Positions 13,719 through 26,700 of a stretch of 64,000 nt of DNA are shown in pieces (within the stretch, counting starts at the first letter, position 1; each line of letters begins with the position of its first letter). Source of the stretch: Rhytidiadelphus loreus (lineage: Eukaryota; Streptophyta; Bryopsida; Hypnales; Hylocomiaceae); contig OX344762.1 in the NCBI GenBank assembly GCA_947034895.1, positions 41,644,760 through 41,708,759 on the forward strand, written 5' to 3'. The notes beneath the pieces are model-generated. The model was not told where the DNA came from. It ran no database searches and saw nothing but the letters and a program-made list of their open reading frames with translations. Both the position numbers and the translations under genes were made by a program.

Positions 13719-13816
13719 TACTACCTTTGTTTCTGAAAAAGACCCGTGTTTCCTTTGTGTTTTGTTTTTGAAAAAGACCCGTGTTTTTCTTTGTGTTTTA
13801 GCAACAGAGGGAGTAA
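13719..13816. mobile_element. Short Stowaway-like MITE (98 bp)
   Basis: The left end reads TACTACCTTTGTTTCT. The reverse complement of the right end reads TACTCCCTCTGTTGCT, so the two form terminal inverted repeats next to TA. The interior is almost entirely two copies of a unit of about 33 bp containing GAAAAAGACCCGTGTTT. Terminal CTCCCTC-type repeats with a TA target are typical of plant Stowaway MITEs. A fragment with the same end and the same GAAACACGGGT word is at 32312-32352. Confidence 0.65.
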
Positions 13817-16396
13817 AAAAAACATTCACTCAAGCACCTCTCATGGGTGAAGCATAATATTCAGTTCTTCTGAAGTAATATTGCACACACACACATCCAA
13901 ACAAAAAAGAAGCTTGTTGTTTTCCATAATACCTCTTCACATTTTTGGAACCTAGGACCTAAAACCCATTTTTTTTTCTTTTGTCTGACAACCATGATTG
14001 TGTTTTAAGGAACTTAGATTTTTTAATCCCCAAAAGACAATTGGTAACTAAAGGTGGATGAAGCCCAAGAATGACATTCAAATATAGTATGCAAAATAAT
14101 AAGAGATCAAATTAAAGCTTTAGATTTTCTCTAAAATTGTGCACTGATTTCAATGTTCTGACATTGAACATTGTAGTGTATAAGAAGCACCTAAATTGGG
14201 TTTAGGTACACCATCAAATATGAGTAATCCTACCTTACCTCAAGGTCAAGGAAGAGCTATAATGGAAGCATACAATGGACAAGCAATCTTCATTAGAATT
14301 AAACTACAAATTAGCTTGCATGAATAATTAGGTTGTGTTACCCTAAAAAAGTTACTTTACAAAACATCAAAGTCAACATATATTTCTACAAATATTTTCA
14401 TTTGTACACATAGTGGTTCATGTGTTCCAATTACAACAATCCCTACTTCAAACGTAGTGCATTCTTGTACAATAATAGTAAATATTTACATATTTTGTCA
14501 AATGTCAAGAAATTAGTGAGGAGCAACTTGATTCACTATTTAGTATAGTATTAACAAGTCCTTTGCAATGTGTACTAGATGAACACCAAAGAAGTAGATA
14601 GTAGAAGAATCATTGCAAGTATTCAGCAATGTCTACCTTTTTTGAAGTGATAGTAATGGATGTACTTCCAAGCTAGGACTTCCAACATTATTTAATTATG
14701 TGTGATTGGTGGTTGCCAGATGTCAACCCTACAGAGGGCCATTAATTTTTTTATTCAATACTTTGTAGACTTCAAGGAATCTTGTTGTTCTAAAGCCACC
14801 ACCATAGGTTCACCTCACCCCACTCCACCCCACAAAATTCACACACTTTACCTAACTTATATAAAAAAAACATAGAAACATCCTAGAGATACATTATTTT
14901 CACTTTGTATATATGCCATTCTTAACAAACACTACAACCCTAACATTTATCAAATGGAGAATACAACATTCACAACCTCTATATTTTAGAGCATATATGT
15001 TTCAACTACACTAGTACTATCATGATGGAGTTGCTATTGGCTTATTTGGAAGAAATGGTTATGATTCATGAACAACATAAGTAGTATGAGACCAAAAGAT
15101 GTAATATAGTTCCTTCAAAGTCCAAACCCTTCTTGAAATTTCAACAATGTTCACTTTGCACTCTATATCTATTTGAATGAGGATAGGTTTATCTATAAAG
15201 AGTTAACTCTTCTAATTGATCTTATGCTACTTAGTTCAACACAAATTGTGTAAAAATCTCATGTAATACTCATTAGAAACAACCATAGGGATTACTAGAA
15301 GGAGGCACAAATATATTCTAGAAGCAGTGACAAAACTTTAGGGAGCACAAGAAAAGGAACTATGCAAGAGTAAGCACAGAATCCTTGTGGAGTGAAACAA
15401 ATCTAGAGAGACAACAAACTTCTAATTCATTGTAAACCTACACAAATCCAAACTCCAATATCCAACGACACATAATTTTTTGAATTATCAGTCACTAGCC
15501 ATTAGAAGGTTGGCTATGGAGGTACAAAATATTAAAAATTAGGGTGACAGTCACCACATGGTGACGATCACTCAATGGAAACTAATTTATTTGCAAAATT
15601 TAGATCGATGGCTTTTGAGGGGTGGGGCATTTTTTGAAATTGAGATGACGAGGTTTAATTGAGTTAGTGGGGGGGAGGGACTAATAATGACACTCATGGC
15701 TATTTGTTTCTTTTGAAGGGATAGTGGAAGAATCATTATTTGGCAAGACTGCTAAGTTACATAGGGGTCACACCTTAATACATTGGTTTACATCTAGGAA
15801 GAATACTTTAGTATGTGAAAAAGGTGGTACAAACATATGGACAACCTCAATAAATGTTATTAAATAATGTGAACGTTGAGTAGTAGTTTGGCGCAATTTG
15901 AGTAGCTACTGATGATCCTTGCAATTTAGAATTTTAGCATGTTATTTATAGTATGATGCATTGAAGCAATCATGGTGGGTTGATAGGATTTGTGTGGTGT
16001 TCATTGTCTTCCTGATTCTTGCTTCACTTTGGCACTCTTGTCTTACATGTGTGCATAAAGTTTGCACCCAAGTTTCACAACAATAACAATCTCTTGTAGG
16101 ACACTTAGACTTTGGAGAATTTTGCAAGTTGGTCTATCTATGACCAATTGATGGGATGGTGTTTTTTCTTTTTCCTTGAGTAATGCAAATTGGAAGGGCG
16201 CATAATGAACTAAAATTTGTTGTCATAGACTAGTTCTGTAAAGGAATAAGTGGATAGCCTTGACTTATACTTCCGTCCAAACATGTTTTGATCTAGCATT
16301 TGGTCATTGTTTTTTTTCCATATCAATGTGGGAGAGTAAAGAAGTATATATATTGATTTGTTGTTGCTACTAAAATACAAAGTTATTCAATGTGTG
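13817..16396. other. Gene-poor AT-rich region
   Basis: I see no coding exon, RNA gene or bounded mobile element. The few short frames (for example 15942-16127, minus) match nothing I recognise. Confidence 0.5.
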
Positions 16397-16510
16397 TTGC
16401 CACGATTCTGAATTTATTTTGTAAGAATACGTTAGAATATCATCTTTATTAATTTGCCACGATTCTGAATTTATTTTGTAAGAGTACGTTAGAATATCAT
16501 CTTTATTAAT
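16397..16510. repeat. Tandem duplication, 57-bp unit x2
   Basis: Two almost identical adjacent units start at TTGCCACGATTCTG (16397 and 16454). They share the whole GAATTTATTTTGTAAGA..ACGTTAGAATATCATCTTTATTAAT core and differ by one base in the middle. Confidence 0.85.
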
Positions 16511-16654
16511 TATTTGTCCAGCCTTTGAGCTTCTAAGTTGATCCTTTTTCTTCCTACAAGTTCAACACTATTCATCATATTTCACATCACCAACTCTAAA
16601 TAAATTTATTTGTTTTGTTGACATGGGTTGGAAAAATAGTACTAAATGGGGATG

Positions 16655-16772
16655 TTCTTTGGTTGTAAATTTGTTCTAATTACTTTGTATGCTTGATGTC
16701 TTCTCATCATTTATATTCTTTGGATGTAAATTTGTTTTAGTTACATTATATGCTTGATGTCTTCTCATATTT
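16655..16772. repeat. Tandem duplication, about 61-bp unit x2
   Basis: Two adjacent units start with TTCTTTGG.TGTAAATTTG at about 16655 and 16716, and both contain TATGCTTGATGTCTTCTCAT. They are more divergent than the duplication at 16397. Confidence 0.75.
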
Positions 16773-18159
16773 ATGGGTATTAAGTTGTGTTTGGGTAGAA
16801 GGCTGCAAGAGAGCATCTTTGATTCCTAAGGTTAGTTTTTTCAAAAGAGTATTCAAGTATTCAACATCGAGAATTATTTCTTCCAATTGTAACCCTACTA
16901 CATTCAATATTTCACTACAATCTTTTAGACTTTAGGGTTTAGGATTGATCTAAAGACTGATCATGGTTTTGTGGCTTTCCAATGATTCTTCTTACATAGC
17001 ATTGATCCAATGTTTGAGTTGGCATATTTTTGGATCAAGTCCGTCCATAATTCATCTTCAAGCTCAATTCAATGTTATGTAAATATGTCCTTTCTGAGTA
17101 CTAATTATAAGTTTATTCTTCATCAAGTTCCTTTGCTTATATACCTCTAATTAATGAGTACACAAGTCTCTTAATATTCTAATTTGCTTTGATTAATTAG
17201 TGATTATGTGAACTGTGATGTAGGTTGAAGGTGCCCCACTTCAAAAATGGCATACAAACAGGAATATGAGTGCACTCAACCAATACACTTGGGGCACATG
17301 GACTATAAGTTTGCTCGCCTTAAATTCTTTCAATTTTTTTGAATTTTTTCTCCCAATCGGCAAACACTAAGTTGTGTTCTACAAGTACTTGCTTGCAACT
17401 TGCAACAAGCTTATAGAATGGGGAATACATTTGCATGCTAGAATTGATGGGGCATCCTAATATGTCCTTGGAATAAGTGTGTCAACAAAAAAATGCCAGT
17501 GTGTAACGTACGCTAGATTTCAATATGCAGTTTTACACTTTGGACATCCAATTTGACTATAATCCTTTTGGTTTCCCTATTCAAGAACAAGACATTAAAT
17601 TGTGATAGAATCAATTGCGGTCAAAAGTCTTGAGTTCCTATGCAAAAATTCTCACTAAAATGTCTGACAATGGTTATGATTTTGGATTTGGTCCTATCTA
17701 GGATTTGGACATGAGAAACCCTTGGCGCAAGGACGCGTTCATTGTAGTATTTCTCCCTACCATTGAAGAAATCATTTTGTAATTTTTATTGAAGTTTGGA
17801 ACCATCATTAAGTCATTCTTGGTCACTCTCCTTCCAAGTTCCAACACTTTTCAAGTATACAAGAGAGATATCTAGTATGTATTTTCACCATCTTTTACAT
17901 ATTGTGCTTATTATTTATGTATATTTAAAGGTAGCACCTACTATTGACGGCCATGCATGTGACAATTAGTAGAACTACATTTCGAACAACCTCTTTGTTT
18001 ATATTTTGTCTTACAATAGGGCTAACATTGTTCTTCAATTCATGTTTATGGAAATCAATTCATCTCACATGAATTTTGTCTGAATTTGTTTGAATGCATG
18101 CAAACTTATACATCTTCCACACTTGAAGGATTCTTGGGAAGAAAATGATAGTGACTCAT
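16773..18159. other. Gene-poor AT-rich region
   Basis: No supportable gene was found. Short plausible peptide stretches occur in several frames, but they are broken by stops and have no recognised domain. This may be old transposon debris leading into the decayed frame at 18160-18510. Confidence 0.4.
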
Positions 18160-18510
18160 AGTATGTTGTCACTTTAAGTACTAGAAAGTGTGTACATCAA
18201 GATGAAGACCATGTCAACCTAGAAGAACCCTTTTTATCTATACGTAACAAGGCATATGCATTAGTATTGAGGTATGAAGAGAAGAGCACTCTAAAGAAGG
18301 ACCTCAATATTCTCTTCAACATGCACTTGTTGCTAACACAAGAGTACATCTACATTGCTTAAGAAGTAAGCAACCAAACTTGGGAAGAGATTGAAGAAAA
18401 TTTAACAATAATCAACCATAACCCACATGTGAATCCACTTACCATTAGCCTTGCAATTGCATTGCTAGACAAACATCGTACAAATTTCTTTGTCAGGCCA
18501 TGCATATGAT
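18160..18510 (+). pseudogene. Decayed open frame of unknown origin
   Basis: One plus-strand frame from about 18160 reads through roughly 110 codons with only one stop, at 18358-18360, giving compositionally protein-like segments such as LRYEEKSTLKKDLNILF and WEEIEENL. In the surrounding AT-rich DNA stops are frequent in all frames. I do not recognise the protein. It may be a transposon remnant or may be fortuitous. Confidence 0.25.
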
Positions 18511-21473
18511 GGTACAATAGAAAGTACACAAACCTAATCTTAGTTTTGGTAACAGTCAAATACTTTGCTAGGTGTCTATTGATCATGAGATTCATATTTA
18601 TTCTCCTTTGCACATTGAATATTAGAAAACTTTGAATATTGGACAAACATTTTTGGAAACAAATTTGCTCTCATAGATTTTTATGTTAATTTTGATTGTG
18701 TGCATCTTGTGTAATCAATTTTTAGAAAAAAAGAGACACTTTTGGTCCAAATATAGGTGCTACATTTGGTTTAGTGTTTGTAATTTTTCAATATACTTTC
18801 AATTTAAAAAATCATCATTTGCAAAAATAAATAAAATTGTGGCCAATGTTTAGACCTTTAAAAAGATTATACTCTAGGAAGATGAAGTACATAATACTTC
18901 TTGAAGTAAAGTTACAAGAAATTGAAAATGGAGAATATAATATATACTTTGATATCTTGGTTTTGAAAATATAAAATTGCAAAAATAGTTTTTCCATGCT
19001 TAACCCATAAACAATGTTGAGGACATTTTCTGGCCAATGAATGACAAATAATCTCTCCCTGTAGGACAAAAATGCAACCATTCATCCTCCAAATTTGTAT
19101 AAAAGGGTAGTTGCAAGAAACACTTCACGTTTTTCGTTCAAAACTGCGTTTTTTGGCCATAGGATTGACAATACTATGCAATACTACTAATACTACGTTT
19201 TAGAAGCGCCCCGACAAATCTACACCGTTGATTGAAGGTGCCTACAGATCTACACTGTTGATTTAGTACTATGTTGTACTATGCAATACTATGGACTACT
19301 ACAAAGTACTATAGAAGCCACTGGAAGCAGAAAATAGCAGAAAAGGGGTCTGTAGAGATTTTCATATTTAGTAATTAAAAAAAAATTAAAAAAATTTCAA
19401 TAAAAAAAGCCATTTTTTTAGAAAAGACTGCGCTCGCATTGCACCAAAAAATTCATGAAGGAAATTTTTTCCCTCTTCATAGCTTTCGCGCAAAGGAAGG
19501 TCACTTTGACCCCATGTGTGCAATCGATATGATACTATTTTCATAAAAACTCATCGTCAGCCCTTTTAGTGTTAGTAGACCTCCAACATGTCCAATTTGT
19601 GGCTTCAAATTCACATTTTTGGGTCAAAATAGGACTAACCCTCCCCCCCCCAAATAGCCAAGGTAGACATCCAATTGAGGGCAGGTTAAAAATAGTAAAC
19701 TAATTTTTAAATTTTTTTTAAAATCACTCAAGGTCTGTAACTTTAGCATCTACCTCATTCCAAATTTCATTCCAAATTTCATGCCAAATGGACAAACAAT
19801 GCAAAAGTTATGAGCAAAAAGCCAATTTTTAAGGGCAAGAGGACAAGAAATAGGACAAGTGTTCTTGAAATCACCCAAAAAGGGAAAATCTTCTATAGTA
19901 GTTTGACTTCCAATGAGTGTTTTTTCATTTTTTTAAATTGGCTCGTCCTTTAAGGGTGAAGACTAAACTCTAGAGAATGTAAAATTAGCACGCTTCTAAC
20001 TTACATATCATATAATTGAATTTCTATTTACAAAAAGTCAAAAGTTTTTTCTAAGAAAAACTATCTCTTCATAACTTCAAACTCAAATTCTTCAAAATGG
20101 GTTTGGAACTCTAAAACAGCAAGTTCGAAATATGCTCAAAATGAAATATTTTTAATTAATTAGTTTTAGATAGTAATATAATTTTATAATTTCACAATGA
20201 TTATTTTTAGTTTTTATATAAGTTTAAAATGATCATATTCAATATGAATTTTAGCTACACTAGAGCATTACTCCAAAGTTGATAAACATAAGTCTCTTAC
20301 CATTGCATCAAATTGTCATTGGAATGACTAGCATGAAGATAGAACCCATTTTTTAAAATAGAAAAAGATATTGAAAATAGAAAAAGATATTGAAAACCTC
20401 CTCAAAAGTAGGACTAAAAATAGAAAAAGACATTGATATTTTAATATCAATATCTTAGTCCTATTTTTGAAGGGGATTTTAGTCCTATTTTTGATTGCAG
20501 ACATAGTACCCATTTTTAAATTTATTCAATATTGACATAAACAATGTTAGAAATGCACTAATAAAAGCTTATGTATGTCAATGTCAAGTTTTTTTTTTCA
20601 TTCTTTATGAAGTACCAAAGTGGTGATATTAAATGTTATAGAGGTGCTCCAAATTTCAACATTCATCTACATTTTGGATAGAAATTATCACATAAACACA
20701 TAACACATATCCATAATTTTGTTTTCATCTAAGATTTTTTTTTAATTTGAAGTTTTTTGGCAATTTGTTGCCCTTTCTATACTATCTATGTTCCATGGGC
20801 ATGGTGCAAGGTCCATTACTTTAATGCAAATGGCTCCAAAATTGCCAAAAAACACACCTTGCTCAATGTTTGTCGAATGCATTTTTGACATCTTGTAAAT
20901 TTAGAACATTTGTAATGCATTTTTGGGTATTAGAACCGAATTAACATGAGGAAAGTCATTGATATGCAGTGAACAAACTTCTTACGAAATTTTGGGTTGA
21001 ATAAAAAAATTCACTTCTATCCACTTTGCTACCTTTGTATTTGACATTTATTTTGAAGGCCAACCAAACTTGACCAATCAAATGATTGAATTAATCAATC
21101 ATATATAAAATAATCATTTTTTATATATCAATGGACAATTTCAACATCCACATATTTAATGCTAAAATTTAATTCACTTCAATCCCATTTAAAACAAATT
21201 TATGACCAATTGCAACCTTCTGGGGGTTTAAAACAATTTTTCTTACTCTATTATCACATTTTCACATGATATGAGGTGTTTGTTTTGAATGCCAATTAAG
21301 CTTCACCAAATAGACAATTGAAATGATCTTTCATAAGATTAAAAAAATCATTTTTTATATTGATGATTTGAAAAAAATTGTCAACATACTTTTCAAAAAT
21401 CATCATCCACCTCACATTTATCACTGATTAAATAATTTGTGACTAGCATTTCTAAAACATCCCCAAACATTAC
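18511..21473. other. Gene-poor AT-rich region
   Basis: This region has no gene, only homopolymer runs and short local repeats. Examples are repeated TACTATG-type words at 19160-19315, and AAATAGAAAAAGATATTG units with their partial inverted counterparts at 20350-20505. I could not define element ends. Confidence 0.45.
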
Positions 21474-22411
21474 TTAACCCCTAAAGTTCCTTAACTATGT
21501 TATGACCAAAAACGTTCAAAAACTGTCATTTCTAATACAAGTACCAAATTTTTGAAAAATATCATTTTTGGATACATGTAACTATAGGATCTTGTAGTAA
21601 GTTAGATTGAGAAGATGCGGAAAAAATTTCAGAAATTTCCACAGTGTAGATTGCAAGATATTAGCGTTTGAAGTTACAAAAATCCTTTTTTTGGCCCTGC
21701 AAAAAACCGGGCAGCTGCACTTTGTAAGGTCACATTTGTATGAAAAAATGTCCAAAATGGTTGTGCTTCTTTGGATTCATTCTTCAAGGCAAGTTGTTTA
21801 CATGCCTGAAATGTTTTAGATCATTTGGAATTGTACAACATATAGGAAAAAAATAGTAAGTAGAAAGATGTAGAAAATGATTCAAAATACTAAATTGTTA
21901 ACAATTTATTTATGGAATTGAAAAATGCTAATCCCAATGGTTGTAATGTTGTAATAAATAATATACACATTATGATTTTATTTTTTTTCAAAAATATTAA
22001 AAATTGAGCTAAATAAAAGTCTTCAAAGCTTATTTTAGAGTAAAAAATCCATAACCATCCATCCGCAAACTAAACCTCCTCATAAATTTTAACTCATTGA
22101 TCAAAATGGAATGATTCAAAGCTTTCTATGTATATATAAATCTATAAAAACCAATTTAAAATTTCAATTTAAAAAAGAAGTGATTTTTTCAAATTTGCCC
22201 GCATTGCTCGAGTTGAGAAACAAACTACATAGTAGGTCATAACTTTTGACTCATATTTACAAATGTCTTGAAATTTAGTGCACATGAAAGATATTCCTTG
22301 TCCACACCTTCTATTAAAATTTGGGCCAAAAATATGGAAATCTCTAGTCACACGTACCTACCCAAAATTTCTATGTTGCCAAAAAACGCAGTTTGGTCCT
22401 TTTGGGGTTAA
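21474..22411 (+). mobile_element. TTAA-bounded non-autonomous element, copy 2
   Basis: This 938-bp copy starts TTAACCCCTAAAG and ends TTTTGGGGTTAA. It is colinear with copy 1 (3337) and copy 3 (50593, opposite strand). Just inside the left end lie ACAAGTACCAAATTTTTG and GAAGATGCGGAAAA. Near the right end is AAAACGCAGTTTGG, which matches AAACTGCGTTTTTTG at the corresponding end of copy 3. A 70-codon frame at 21607-21819 is shared with copy 3. No transposase was found. Confidence 0.75.
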
Positions 22412-23765
22412 TATGTGACATTTTGACATTAGTATTTTTCTTATGGCATACATCTACAATCTAAAATGAACATCACAAAAAAGAAATTTCCATACAATAG
22501 GCATGTCCATATTTGGGTCTAAAGTAATTAATGCCAAAGCTCCTATAACCAATACTACAAGTAATTCTAAATACTTTGAGATCAAATCAATACATGAGAG
22601 TATTTTTAACACATTAGAAAATAAAAATTGTGAATTAAAGAAATATTGAAAAATTAGAATTTAAAAAAAATATGGTATGAATTTTTGAAGTTCAACTATA
22701 TGATGTACTCCAAACCATTTCATGCTTCCATATTAGGGATAGGCACACCTTCTTCACCCCATTCACAATCTTCAGAGAATGGAAATGTGGCATTCTCTCA
22801 TTGACTCTTTGTGACTTGTGGAGGTCCTATTCTCTAAAGATTGAGAATTATTATTATTCTCCTCTAGAGGTGAATAATAGATGTGGAGAAAATTTCATCG
22901 AAGAATTTTTGACTACTCCAAAACTCAGGTTCACCATGCTTATTACATTTTTGTTTTGCTACATCCTAAGTTTTGCTCTCACATTCTTCATTATATGTTC
23001 CGCTTGCTCTTACATCTTTTATTGTGTGTTTCGAGCCACTTGTGCCTTATGTGTGCCAATCATTTATGCACTGCATATGCATTTTGTGTTGGTAAATTTG
23101 TTTTTTCAATTATCCATTTTTATTCTCCTTGCCTACAAAAGGGATGTTACACTTTCGTCATGGTTTCTACTTCCTACTTGGCTCCTCTTTTCTCTCCACA
23201 ACTTCTCATTCTTCATAGAAATTCCAGATTTGGAAAAGATGTGACTATTCCTATTTACAAACTACACATTTTGCACTACTTGTATCTATGTATTTTCAAG
23301 ATTTCTTGAGGGTGCAAAGTTGAGAATGTGCACTTGTACATACTTATATATCTACATATTTTCAAGATTACCTTAGGATGCAATTTTGAGAATGCGTGTT
23401 TGTACCTAAATACGCTCATTCACGAATATCCTCTGATTTGGATAATGTCTGAATCGAGAAGACCCCCCCACGACCACCGGTCGGAAGCACCCCCCAAAAT
23501 GACCCCGAAACCCTACGGACGGTATCAGTGACCGAAGGTCGTACTCTCACTTCAAGCGCGCTGTCCGTCTTTACAGAGCTCCATCACCATCACCAGCGCC
23601 AGCGCCAGCAGATTGCCACAACGAATTCTCGCAGAGACCAAACCGCCGAGAGGGCTATCGGCGCCCACACACAAGCCGCATTGCGGAATCGCAGTTCTCT
23701 TCTCCTCCGCAATCCGCTATTTCGTGATAATTTTTTTTTTTTCGAGAGAGAGCTGAGGTTTGGAG
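22412..23765. other. Intergenic DNA and TIC40 promoter / 5' leader
   Basis: The left part is AT-rich, with two overlapping hydrophobic T-rich frames (22801-23309) that I consider fortuitous. From about 23440 base composition rises sharply, and 23530-23765 is GC-rich with CACCAT/CAGCGC repeats and a GAGAGAGAG tract. This part is the probable promoter and 5' UTR of TIC40. Confidence 0.5.
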
Positions 23766-26700
23766 ATGGCGATGGAGTCGCGCCTCTTGCAGCCATGCGG
23801 TGTGGCCGCAGCAGGGTTTCCAGTGTCGAGCTCCTCAGCTGGGACGACTCGTAGGCAGGGATACCGAGTGGCTGCGCAGAGATTCATGCGGGGCGTGGAC
23901 TTGGGCGCCAGTAATGGTGCGAGGAGGGTGAGCAGGGTTTCCAGGTCGGGGAGCGTCGTCGTTGTGGCTGCTCGAAGGTCTGCTGCTCAAGGTCAGTGAT
24001 CTCCCGTTTTCTTGTTCCGTGGCGACGTGCTTTACGAGGTTTGCTTGGGCGTTAGGTTTTAGGAGGGCTTTGCCTCTGGCAGTGCAAATTTAATTCAAAT
24101 TTCAGAATTTCCAAAATTTCCAAAACTTTCGATAACCAATTCTTAACATCTGTTTTTTTTTTAAAATTCTCGGGGTTCCACTTGCTTTTTGCGCAATCGA
24201 CGTTGTGTGTAAGCCTATTCACATTGAGCTGGAGCAGTGAGATTTTTTGAGAGTTGCATTGGCTTTCTTGAGAGGATTGTGAATATGGAGCTGTTTGTTG
24301 GACTTCAGTTATTTACCCTAATTTTGACGAAGATTTTAATACGGAGTGGAGTCATTTCTCAGCATAAGCAATATGGAAGTTACATAATCGATAGTCAGTT
24401 AGTTTTTGAAGATCCTTCTCAACTGAATGAGCTTCACGTTTAGGGTTTAACACTGAAGTTGCAACAAAGAATTTCTGTGGATTATAAAATTTCCCTTTTT
24501 GAATAAGCGAAAGGAGGCGTTTGTTGAAAAAGGGGATTGATTCTTTTCATTTCTTGTTGTGATTCTGAGCTTGGGCTGTGGGTGCTAAACCGTAAGTGCC
24601 ATATCTAAAATAGGAATTTCATTTTGGAAGCTAATATTCAATTACCGTAACTTTTCAAAACATATTTCTATTGTTCAAAAAAATGTAGGATATGATTTCC
24701 TCTCTTATATTGGTGCATTTTTTTTACCTACCTTGAAGCTTCCTACATGATTTGCTTCGACGCCGTAGACATGGAAGCGGCCACAATTTTCATTTGGGCA
24801 CTTAGGGTGAAATGAAATGTTGGAATGTGGAATTTGATCCTTTGTGCAGAGCAACAGGAGGTTGTAGCATCCCAAAACGGTTCGACTGAGTATGTTGAAA
24901 GTATCGCTGAACCGCAAGGGAATGGGTCTTCCTACGTGTGCGTCATTTCTTCCTGGTCCCTTACGTCTTATTTTTACAGCAATTATATTAATATTTTAGG
25001 ACGCACATAGGAATGGCTTGGGCTTTATCCTGTATGTTTCAGCTACGGAGGCTTATTTGAAGGCATTCTCTATTTCCATATTTGTCCACCACATAAAAAT
25101 TAAACGCTTGTCACGCAGCTGGGAAACTGAAAGCTTATATGTTGGTTTTTCTTGCAGTGGATCGCCTCTTTTATGGATCGGCGTGGGAGTGGGTCTTTCT
25201 GCACTGTTTTCATTCGTAAGTATCTCGTGTCAAGATTAATCCAGTCGTGATTATGAAAAGAATTCTAGCTATCAGTCTCTTAGCTTATTAAGAGCCCCAA
25301 ATTGGGTCCTCTGTTCTTTTCGCAGTTTTGAGTAACTTTGTGCGAACTGTATTTAGTTCGATCTTATTGCTTTTCTGATCAACACATAGAATGTTCTTCA
25401 CTGATACTAGTGATGTAAATTTGGTGCCATCTGAAATATGTTTTCACAATGTGACCAGTTGAAACCATAATCCTTCCCTTCGCGGATTAAATCGGTGTCG
25501 ATATTATCCGTTCCGATGGCACTTGTGGAAGTATTTGAAATTTTTTTTATCTCTACATTTGCAAGATGATGTACCTTTTTAGAAATTGATGATCGGTGCG
25601 TGTGTTGGGTTGCAGGGTGCCAATCAAGTTAAGGTAAGCACATTGCTGTCAGTTACTTCGTGGTTGATTTTTCCTCTCCCCTGTCCTATCGCAGCAGTGG
25701 TTACAATGTAGTGCTTTTGAAGTAAAGTTACGGTCAAAACTAAGCATCTAGATTTTAAGAATCGTTGCGATGCTCGTGCAGAGATATGCCATGCAACAGA
25801 TGTTGAAGTCAATGACCGGGGGGGCAGGGGGTGCTAGCCCGTTTGGGGGTCCTGGTGCTAGTCCTTTTGGAGCCCCTGGTGGTAACCCATTTGCTGGTAT
25901 GCCAATGCCTCCACCAGGTTCTCAGTTCCCTTTTCCCATGCCTCCTCCCAGTGCGACCTCTACTTCTCCTGTCAGTGCCGCAGCTGCTGCACCACCAGTT
26001 GATGTGGCTCCTACTTCGGTGACATCCTCTGAGGCTTCTGGCAAAACCGAGCCATCAACTACTGCTGAACCTAGGAAATCTGGTAAGAAGTGAGAACACA
26101 GTGAACTTCATTTCTTTAAGATTAACATTCTTTAGATGTTACGCAGCTTTTGCCTTTTTCTTGAATCACTGTTCTTAATCCCAAGAGTCCAAAGCTACTT
26201 TGGGAAGCTCTATTTAGTCGATTATAGTAACTTTCAAAACATATATGTATCGTTTAGAAATCATCGGTATGATTCCTTCTCTCCATTGGTACGTTTTGTT
26301 ACCTTACTAAAATGATTTATTTCAGCTCGTATAGATACGGAAGAGGCCTTTTCTGTCCGTTTGTGCACTTAGGGGTTTAGCCCACCCTTCCTGGTCCTGA
26401 TGTTCCTCGCAATCGGAATACGATCCTCACAGAGGCAAATTGAGTTGCGAATTTTGCTTCTGTACTTGACCAAAAGTGCCGAATTTTGCTTTGCTGCTTT
26501 CTGAAATCGTTTTATTTCGTTGGCTTGACAGCTTTTACCGATGTCAACGCTTCTGAAATATTAGAGAGAGAGCAGCAAGTCGCAGCAAAGTTCAATGATC
26601 AAGCTCCATCTGCATCCGAGCCGACTAGGTCTTTCTTTGCAGATACCGACGTGAGCAACAGTGGAGCTGGAGCAGGACCATCACTCAATGAATGTAAGAC

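Noticed and set aside
22801..23309. Two overlapping hydrophobic frames of more than 140 codons
   Set aside because: Their hydrophobicity follows from T-rich sequence. Two frames are open at once, with no homology and no splice signals that I could connect.
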